NCBI RefSeq assembly: GCF_030445035.2
Contig: NC_080677.1
Coordinates: forward strand, 26,857,513 to 26,921,512
Direction: 5' to 3'
DNA length: 64,000 nt
Source of the DNA: Dasypus novemcinctus
Lineage: Eukaryota > Chordata > Mammalia > Cingulata > Dasypodidae
The translations under genes and the position numbers were made by a program. A model generated the notes under the pieces. It was not told where the DNA came from. It saw nothing but the letters and a program-made list of their open reading frames with translations, and ran no database searches. This document shows, piece after piece, positions 61,030 to 64,000 of this stretch. Every line of letters begins with the position of its first letter. Position 1 is the stretch's first letter.

Positions 61030-61690
61030 CCCTTTTTTAAATAGAGAAATTATGTTTACAGAAAAATCATGCATAAAATACAGAGTTCCCATGTAACACT
61101 CTATTATTAATGCCTTGCCTTAGTGTGGTACATTTGTTACAATTCATGAAAGAACATTTTAATAACTATACTATTAACTGTAGTCCACTGTTGACAACAG
61201 GGTTCACTGTCCCATGTTTTTCTATTTTTAGTGCTTATTCTAGTAACGTTTTTACAACCTAAATTTTCCCCTTTTAACCACATTTAACTATGTAATTTAC
61301 TGTTGTTAATTTTGTTCACAATGTTGTGCTACCCTATCACTATCCTTACTAAAACTTCATAATCAACCCAAATAAACTGTACCATTTAAGCACTGACTCC
61401 ATTCTCTACCCCCAACCCATCCCCTTGTAGCCCGTATTCTAGATTCTGACTCTATGGGTTTGCTTATTCTAATTATTCATTTCAGTGAGATCATACAATA
61501 TTTGTTCTTTTGTGTCTAGCTTATTTCAATGAACATGATATCGTAAAGGTTCATCCAAACTCTATCTAGCATGTATCAGAACTCCATTCTTTTTTAATGA
61601 CCGAATAATGTTACATTGTATGTATATACCACATTTTGTCTATTCATTCATGAGTTGATGGACACTTGGGTTTCTTCTGTCTTTTGACAT
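61030..61690 (-). mobile_element. LINE-1 3' end
   Basis: Antisense 3'UTR and ORF2 C-terminus: ACATTTGTTACAATTCATGA, GTGAGATCATACAATATTTG, TTTTGTGTCTAGCTTATTTC, ATGAGTTGATGGACACTTGG. Related to, but more diverged than, the 3' ends at 14.8 and 48.3 kb; 5'-truncated. Confidence 0.8.
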
Positions 61691-62174
61691 GTCCTGATGT
61701 TTAAAAATAGAATTTCTTGGGGGCCCTGCTCTTCTTGTTTATTTCTAATTCCAAAATTAGGACTGGAGAGTCATCTGCCAGTGATAAATCTTTCCATGGC
61801 GTGGCATCCAGAGTTACCATAGCTTTTTGTTTTCTGTATTCAAAGTGTATGCTTTTTGTACCATGGCAGAACAAACTGAATTGTAATCAGTTTTATAATT
61901 TACTTGGCTGATTTCACATTACTGTCATCTTTTCTGTTTTATCACACCTACCTGAGATGGTCATAATTTTCTTTCTTCCTTTCTTTTTTTTTTTTTTTTT
62001 TTGAGGACAATGGAATCTTACATTGTACAGTGTATAGGAGAGGAAGTTGGAGATTTGAGAGGAAGATATGATGTGGGGGATGTGTTTTCCCTTTTTTAAT
62101 CTCAGAGAAAGCATCTAGTAAGAGTCAAATACAATCTAAGGGGATGCAGAGAAGTGTAACAGAATCTTCAGAAC
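61691..62174. other. Single-copy-looking DNA with a T tract
   Basis: A long T run at 61983-62001. No exon recognised. Confidence 0.3.
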
Positions 62175-62290
62175 TAGAAGGGACCTCAGAGCTCATGAAA
62201 TTCACCTCCATTTTTAAAAATGAGGACTCAGAGAGGGTAAGTGACTTATACAAACTCATACAGCTAATAAATGTTGGTGCCAGAATACTG
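62175..62290 (-). mobile_element. MIR-like SINE fragment (antisense)
   Basis: TTTTTAAAAATGAGGACTCA, GAGAGGGTAAGTGACTTATA and CAGCTAATAAATGTTGGTGC follow reversed MIR order. Confidence 0.6.
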
Positions 62291-62654
62291 TCTCTTTACT
62301 TTCATTATAGGACTTTTTTTCCACCCTAACCCAGAGTAAAATGTAATGGGATTAATTGGACCTTTCTTCTGCAGATATGACAGCCAAGTTAGGAAGTTTC
62401 ACTGACATTTCCATTTCTTTTCATGCTGAAAGAAATAATATTGGGGAGAAAAGGAAGATAGGGCCAGCAGAGACTGAGAGAATAGATGGTTCTAAAAGCG
62501 TATTTCCCTAGTCTTCTCCAGTAGGAAATTTATGCTACATGAAAGGACCAGGTCTGTGTGTGGGAATAAGTATGAAACTACCTAGGCGGGCCTGGATTAG
62601 CCTGAAATTAGGGCTTTTAATGGAATTCCATCATTGTCAACTTCCATTGTTACT

Positions 62655-64000
62655 TGAAAAGTCTGCTGTCAGTTTAATTGTTGTATCATTTGCTTTTTAA
62701 GATTTTCTCTTTATATCTGAATGTTTTGCAATTTTAATACAATGTGTTTTGGTATAGTTTTCCTTTTGTTTATTCTGCTTAGAATTTACAAGTCAATCTG
62801 ATCCTGAGGATTTATGCCTTCAATTGTACAAAACTCTTAGGCATTATCTCTTTACATTTTGATACTCCCTCATTTTCTCCATATCTCCTTGATTTCCAAT
62901 TAGACATATAGTAGACCTATATTCTGTATTCTACCACTACAGCAGTTTGTTATGGTTATGAATTCCAAAAATAGATATTGGATTATGTTTGTACTCTGGT
63001 CTATACCTGGGCATGATTAAGTTATGATTAGGGCTTTGATTGGGCCACGTCATTAGGGCTTTGATTGGGCCATGTCATAAAAGGCATGGCAAAGGACAGA
63101 GTTGAGAGTTTTTGATGTTGGAGTTTGATGCTGAAGCCTTAAGGTGGAGCTCTGAGAAGTAAGCTCGCAGAGGAAACAGAAGCAAGCCCCAGGAAGAAAG
63201 GAACCCTGAGCCCAGGAAGAAGCAAGTCCTGGGAAGAGAGGAACCCTGAACCCAGAGAGAAGCAAGAAACCTGGAAAAGAGGAATCCAGGAAGCCTGAAC
63301 CCTCACGGATGGCAGCAGCCATCTTGCTCCAACACTTGGCAATAGACTTTGGTGAGGGAAATAACTTATGCTTATGGCCTGGTATCTGTAAGCTCCCACT
63401 CCAAATAAATACCCTCTATAAAAGCCAACCAACTTTTGGTATTTTGCATCAGCACCCCTTTGGCTGACTAATACAACCACTCTTAACTTCCTTTCCACAT
63501 TATTTATATTTTATTTGCAACATTCTAGTTAATTATTTTAGATTTGTTTTCCAACTCATCAATTACTTCTTCAGTTTGTCTTATCTTTTATCATTGATTG
63601 AACTTCTAATTTCAAGCATAGCATTCTTCATTTCCACAAGAATTATTTTTTTATGTTTGCTTGCTCTTTTGCTGATAGACTTTTTTTCTGTTATCATGCT
63701 GTCAATACCTTAATTTTATTTGTTTAAACATACTAAACATGCTTATTTTATAGTCTTTATCTGATCGTTCCAGTATGTACAATCTGTAGTTTATTGTGTC
63801 TGGTGACTTTCTCTCATAGTAGCTTGTTTCTTTCTGTGTTTAAGTAATTTGATTATGAATTCATGTTCTTTGGAATTTTTTTTCTGGTAATTATTTGAAA
63901 CCTGTTTAAAATGTTCTTCCAGATAAGATAGGCATGTGCTTCTATCAGACACTCAGGGGCTTTATCAACCTAGGACCACTTCAAACTAAATTTTTGAATT
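62655..64000 (-). mobile_element. Old LINE-1 ORF1/5' region, split by an LTR, running off the window
   Basis: The antisense order TTTCTCTTTATATCTGAATG, TTTACATTTTGATACTCCCT, TCTCCTTGATTTCCAATTAG, then after the LTR CAACTCATCAATTACTTCTT, TTTAAACATACTAAACATGC, TTGATTATGAATTCATGTTC matches the ORF1-to-5' part of an old mammalian L1. It continues past the window edge. Confidence 0.65.
62938..63475 (+). mobile_element. Solo LTR-like element (538 bp)
   Basis: Flanked by a 5-bp TSD, ACCAC (62933-62937 and 63476-63480). It starts TACAGCAGTTTG (the expected TG has become TA) and ends AATACA. AATAAATA at about 63402 could be the polyadenylation signal. It contains a 25-bp tandem duplication (63027-63078) and a purine-rich tandem array (63178-63290). 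Same broad family as 34490-35103 and the fragment at 24708. No viral coding sequence. Confidence 0.7.

Overview
This window is nuclear DNA from a placental mammal, most likely an armadillo (Xenarthra, Cingulata). The main evidence is about thirty tRNA-derived SINEs of the xenarthran DAS type. They occur as short ~100-bp monomers, as head-to-tail dimers, and as long ~400-bp DAS-III-like copies, many with clear target-site duplications (TSDs). LINE-1 sequence of several ages, MIR and MER5-type fossils, and two related solo-LTR-like elements make up most of the rest. There are no bacterial features.

Only one strong candidate for a live gene is visible. A CpG island near 8.2-9.4 kb holds a 96-codon first coding exon (ATG at 9098, splice donor at 9387) that starts MGSVSS, a plausible N-myristoylation signal. 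I do not recognise the protein, and its downstream exons are not identifiable here. At 56.7-58.3 kb on the minus strand there is a decayed, intronless copy of POLE2 (DNA polymerase epsilon subunit 2), broken by stops, deletions and a SINE.

Layout: 0-8 kb is mostly non-coding single-copy-looking DNA with one short SINE, one long SINE, a DNA transposon, L1 scraps and MIRs. 8.2-9.4 kb is the promoter island and first exon. 9.4-13.6 kb looks intronic, with MIR and MER5 relics. 13.7-31.3 kb is one large nest: an old antisense L1 invaded by an 8.1-kb full-length antisense L1 (10-bp TSD) and by many SINEs. 31.3-39.5 kb has single-copy-looking DNA, a 920-bp poly(A)-type retroinsertion, a solo LTR and SINEs. 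39.6-48 kb is dense in SINEs and old L1. 48.3-53.7 kb is a third long antisense L1 that lacks ORF1 and most of its 5'UTR. 54-58.4 kb has old L1, an hAT-transposase-like relic and the POLE2 pseudogene. 58.4-64 kb has single-copy-looking DNA, MIR/MER5, an L1 3' end, and an old L1 split by a second solo LTR.

No new multi-gene system is apparent. The most unusual items are the ~11 degenerate ~107-bp monomers in the 5'UTR of the 8.1-kb L1, the ORF1-less L1, the hybrid block inside the old L1, the TSD-bounded LTR pair, an unassigned 200-bp repeat pair, and the unassigned gene start. Family names come from memory of consensus features; no database search was run.
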